DNA from: Nitrospirota bacterium
GTDB taxonomy: Bacteria > Nitrospirota > Thermodesulfovibrionia > Thermodesulfovibrionales > UBA1546
Direction of reading: 5' to 3'
Length of the DNA: 64,000 bases
Assembly (NCBI GenBank): GCA_016208915.1
Contig: JACQXE010000051.1
Coordinates: forward strand, 1 to 64,000
The translations under genes and the position numbers were made by a program. Positions 63,280-64,000 of the stretch are shown one piece after another. Position 1 is the first letter of the stretch. The number at the start of each line of letters is the position of its first letter. Below the pieces are notes generated by a model. That model had not been told where the DNA came from, did not search any database, and was given only the letters and a program-made list of their open reading frames with translations.

Positions 63280-64000
63280 TTACTGATATACAGGCAAAGC
63301 GATTTTAAACGTAGTTCCCCTGCCTTGTATGCTATCTACGCTTATACTGCCTTTCTGTTCTTCAATAAGCCGTTTAGTGATCGCCAAACCCAGTCCAGTC
63401 CCCTTAGCTTTAGTAGTAAAGAAAGGCTGAAATACCTTGTCTATGATTGCTTTTTCGATCCCTCTGCCTGTATCGGCTATCTCTATTTTAATGGTGTTCT
63501 CAGATGAATCATATGATGTCTTTGCAGTTAGAGTGCCGCCCTCTGGCATAGCATCAATGGCATTCAGCAGCAGATTCAGAAATACCTGTTTAAGTTGCAT
63601 TGGATCAGCCATGGTCTCAGGAAGATGGCTATCAAAGTCTTTTATGATATTTATGGTATCTGACTTATCTGGAGAAAATAAGCTTTTGATAGAAAGAGAG
63701 AGTGAGGCGTCAAGCAGAGTGTTTACATTAACCAGGTTGAACTGTGGTTTGGGTGGTCGGGCGAAACTAAGCAAATCCTTCAACAATGCTTCTATACGCT
63801 TTATCTCGCCAATAACTTTTAATAGTACATCCCTGTCTTCTTCTGGAAGAGTGTTTTCTGTGGAGAACACTTCCATTGATATCTTAATGGCTGCAAGGGG
63901 ATTTTTGATCTCGTGGGCAAGTCCTATTGCAAGTTCTCCGCACATATTCATCTGTTCGGTGCGCTGCATTTTGATCATATGTTCTTTTAGTGAACGTGCC
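63280..64000 (-). CDS. sensor histidine kinase, partial (5' end outside the window)
   Basis: The frame stays open to the edge, reading ARSLKEHMIKMQRTEQMN before the H box, so the N-terminal sensor region is missing. H box GLAHEIKNPLAAI, N box NLLLNAIDAMPEGG, G1 DTGRGI, F and G2 GTGLGLAITKRL are all present, giving an NtrB-like kinase. It is 17 bp from the sigma-54 activator and so its likely partner. Confidence 0.93.
   Translation of the reverse strand, partial: ARSLKEHMIKMQRTEQMNMCGELAIGLAHEIKNPLAAIKISMEVFSTENTLPEEDRDVLLKVIGEIKRIEALLKDLLSFARPPKPQFNLVNVNTLLDASLSLSIKSLFSPDKSDTINIIKDFDSHLPETMADPMQLKQVFLNLLLNAIDAMPEGGTLTAKTSYDSSENTIKIEIADTGRGIEKAIIDKVFQPFFTTKAKGTGLGLAITKRLIEEQKGSISVDSIQGRGTTFKIALPVYQ

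Overview
The window looks like a chromosomal segment of an anaerobic or microaerophilic Gram-negative bacterium, most likely Nitrospirota (Thermodesulfovibrionia-like) or a related desulfobacterial lineage. This placement is inferred from gene content: a type IV pilus pilMNOPQ operon, ResB/CcsA (System II) cytochrome c maturation, a Rieske protein, an octaheme c-type cytochrome, MqnD (futalosine menaquinone route), NifS/NifU, a DUF4388/J-domain protein, several sigma-54 promoters, and a probable UGA-encoded selenocysteine. No rRNA or other decisive marker is present.

Layout. 0-5 kb: a structured small RNA, HU, a Rieske protein, TrmJ, a frameshifted secreted PPC/MopE-motif/CARDB protein, an S23-type four-helix-bundle gene between heptamer repeat arrays, and a VapBC-like pair. 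5-12 kb (mostly minus): cutA, an M29-like aminopeptidase, the pil operon with a clear sigma-70 promoter, and a tail-anchored coiled-coil protein. 12.1-14.6 kb (plus): a tiny dual-CxxC ORF with an in-frame UGA, then ccsA and resB. At 14.63 kb lies tRNA-Ala(CGC). Its last 9 bases plus 7 more (16 bp) recur at 24.675 kb, so 14.70-24.69 kb looks like a 10-kb genomic island with no integrase left. The island carries a sigma-54-type regulatory repeat, a YgiT-like zinc protein, a large C39/RHS toxin-like protein, a broken PPC/CARDB protein, and BrnTA and HigBA separated by related remnant repeats.

24.7-42.6 kb is core chromosome: argG, dprA, topA, hisF, aspS, rluB, ligA, an endonuclease III homologue, mqnD, dinB, and a PRC/MgtE_N/CBS protein coupled to an NRAMP transporter. 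42.7-45.9 kb is a restriction-modification island with two methyltransferases and a frameshifted putative nuclease. 45.9-59.9 kb is again core: mtnA, a polyprenyl synthase, amrA/amrS, moaC, a CDF protein, ferredoxin, dapA, dapF, fmdB, TPR and roadblock proteins, nifS, nifU. 60-64 kb holds an octaheme cytochrome, a lone receiver, a sigma-54 activator and a partial histidine kinase. The cytochrome and receiver genes have divergent sigma-54 promoters around a 34-bp palindrome.

Three non-coding patterns stand out. (1) Five hairpin elements (A-E) share inner blocks but have locus-specific complementary outer arms, and each begins 1-25 nt after a stop codon. (2) Heptamer tandem arrays occur between genes and also in frame inside pilP, pilQ, topA, aspS and dapF. 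(3) An inverted pair of sigma-54 promoter units with shared 19-bp palindromic sites lies at 5.3 and 15.3 kb.
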